From the NCBI RefSeq assembly GCF_003024605.1, contig NZ_PYJQ01000001.1, positions 715,001-779,000 on the forward strand: a stretch of DNA of 64,000 nt. The letters are read 5' to 3'. Under the pieces are notes generated by a model that saw nothing but the letters and a program-made list of their open reading frames with translations, was not told the DNA's origin and did not search any database. Below, piece by piece: positions 63,365 through 64,000 of the stretch. Every line of letters begins with the position of its first letter. Position 1 is the first letter of the stretch. This DNA comes from Rhizobium sp. JAB6. GTDB taxonomy: Bacteria > Pseudomonadota > Alphaproteobacteria > Rhizobiales > Rhizobiaceae. The translations under genes and the position numbers were made by a program.

Positions 63365-64000
63365 TTAGGACTTCTTGTCGACCGGCGCCGGAGCGTTCGT
63401 GTCGGGCGAGGGTGCGGGTGCCGGATCGGGCTGCTTGCTCTTGTCGACGGTCTTCGGATCGTTGTCGAGCGGCGGCAAGCCCTTCTCGACCTTCTCCTTG
63501 ATCTTCGGAATATCCGCCTCTTCCGGCTTGGAGGCGAGCGCCCGGTTCCACTGGTAGACGGCTTCGAGCTTGCGGTTGACGCGCCAGTAGGCGTCGCCGA
63601 GGTGATCGTTGATCGTCGGATCGCCGGCCTTCAGCTGCGCTGCCCGTTCGAGCTCGCTCACGGCATCGTCGAAACGGTTGAGGCGGAAATAGGCCCAGCC
63701 AAGGGAATCGACGATGTAGCCGTCGTCCGGCCTGAGATCGACGGCCTTCTTGATCATGTCCAAACCCTGGTCGAGGTTCATGTTCATGTCGACCCAGGAA
63801 TAGCCGAGATAGTTCAGCACTTGCGGCTGATCCGGATTGAGCTCGAGGGCCTTCTTGAAGTTCGGCTCTGCATCCGCCCACTTCTTCAGCCGCTCATAGG
63901 CAATCCCGCGCTGGAAGAACACCGCCCAATCGCTGCGCTTCGGCGCGGGGCCGATGATCTGCACGGCCTTGTCGTAATTGTCGGCCATGGCCTGGAAGTC
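63365..64000 (-). CDS. tetratricopeptide-repeat protein (5' end outside the window)
   Basis: The C-terminal 211 residues of a TPR protein; the reading frame is open to the window edge, so the N-terminus is missing. Repeats such as WADAEPNFKKALELNPDQPQVLNYLGYSWVD and DDGYIVDSLGWAYFRLNRFDDAVSELERAAQL are visible. A Pro/Ala/Asp-rich tail ends in PAPVDKKS. In rhizobia the equivalent protein before ispE is exported, but no signal can be checked here. Confidence 0.88.
   Translation of the reverse strand, partial: DFQAMADNYDKAVQIIGPAPKRSDWAVFFQRGIAYERLKKWADAEPNFKKALELNPDQPQVLNYLGYSWVDMNMNLDQGLDMIKKAVDLRPDDGYIVDSLGWAYFRLNRFDDAVSELERAAQLKAGDPTINDHLGDAYWRVNRKLEAVYQWNRALASKPEEADIPKIKEKVEKGLPPLDNDPKTVDKSKQPDPAPAPSPDTNAPAPVDKKS

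Overview
The window is about 64 kb of chromosomal DNA from an alphaproteobacterium of the Rhizobiaceae, most likely Rhizobium sensu lato. This rests on GC-rich codon use, the hisS-hisZ-hisG cluster, a separate Fo ATP synthase cluster (atpI-atpB-atpE-atpG(b')-atpF) without F1 genes, an mctP-type monocarboxylate permease, a RIME-like palindromic element, and promoters of the rhizobial CTTGAC-N17-CTATAT type. Nearly all of it is core genome. There is no insertion sequence, prophage, CRISPR array, rRNA or tRNA gene that I can see.

Layout. 0-8 kb: tag, a HAD phosphatase, two oxidoreductases, two LysR regulators, a DUF305 / Met-His-rich secreted pair and a RelE-type toxin-antitoxin pair. 8-12 kb: hisS, a RIME-like element, hisZ-hisG. 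12-18.6 kb: DoxX and GST genes facing away from a palindromic operator, groES-groEL under CIRCE control, a HAD-IIA protein and ribF. 18.6-24.8 kb: DUF3311-mctP, ileS, a lipoprotein and tadA. 24.9-31.6 kb: an RluB-like pseudouridine synthase with a long Arg/Gly-rich tail, rsmD, a patatin, a CPA2 antiporter and pmbA/tldE. 31.6-38.5 kb: cysQ-DUF4170-waaA-HAD-lpxK (lipid A/Kdo cluster), DUF2093 and mutL. 38.8-42.8 kb: a kinase-less PAS/receiver protein, a GGDEF-EAL protein and a PRC-barrel protein. 43.1-47.4 kb: a galactose-type oxidative catabolic operon (dehydrogenase, dgoK, dgoA, lactonase) with a divergent IclR regulator. 47.7-53.5 kb: a LuxR-family regulator, a sigma54 promoter locus, a cysteine-free Mrp ATPase, corA and kup. 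53.7-64 kb: a SleB-type hydrolase, Fo ATP synthase, an APH-like kinase, rnhB, a radical SAM protein, a small glycosyltransferase, moaB-ispE and a truncated TPR protein.

The most interesting signals are regulatory and lie between genes. (1) Upstream of ileS, a 20-codon, apparently leaderless ORF carries three isoleucine codons (ATA, ATT, ATT; none is the usual ATC). They sit directly before a 12-bp GC-rich terminator hairpin followed by T5, which reads as a ribosome-mediated transcription attenuator for isoleucyl-tRNA synthetase. (2) At 48.5-48.75 kb a near-perfect sigma54 promoter with an NtrC-like upstream site points into a gene-poor interval holding a 19-bp hairpin, a candidate nitrogen-regulated small RNA or tiny peptide. 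(3) The ribosome binding site of a small secreted protein gene at 61.5 kb is buried in an 11-bp hairpin. (4) The corA leader holds alternative hairpins and a T7 run. (5) Back-to-back promoters flank a perfect GTTCCG-N5-CGGAAC palindrome at the galactose operon. All calls come from reading the sequence; no database search was run.
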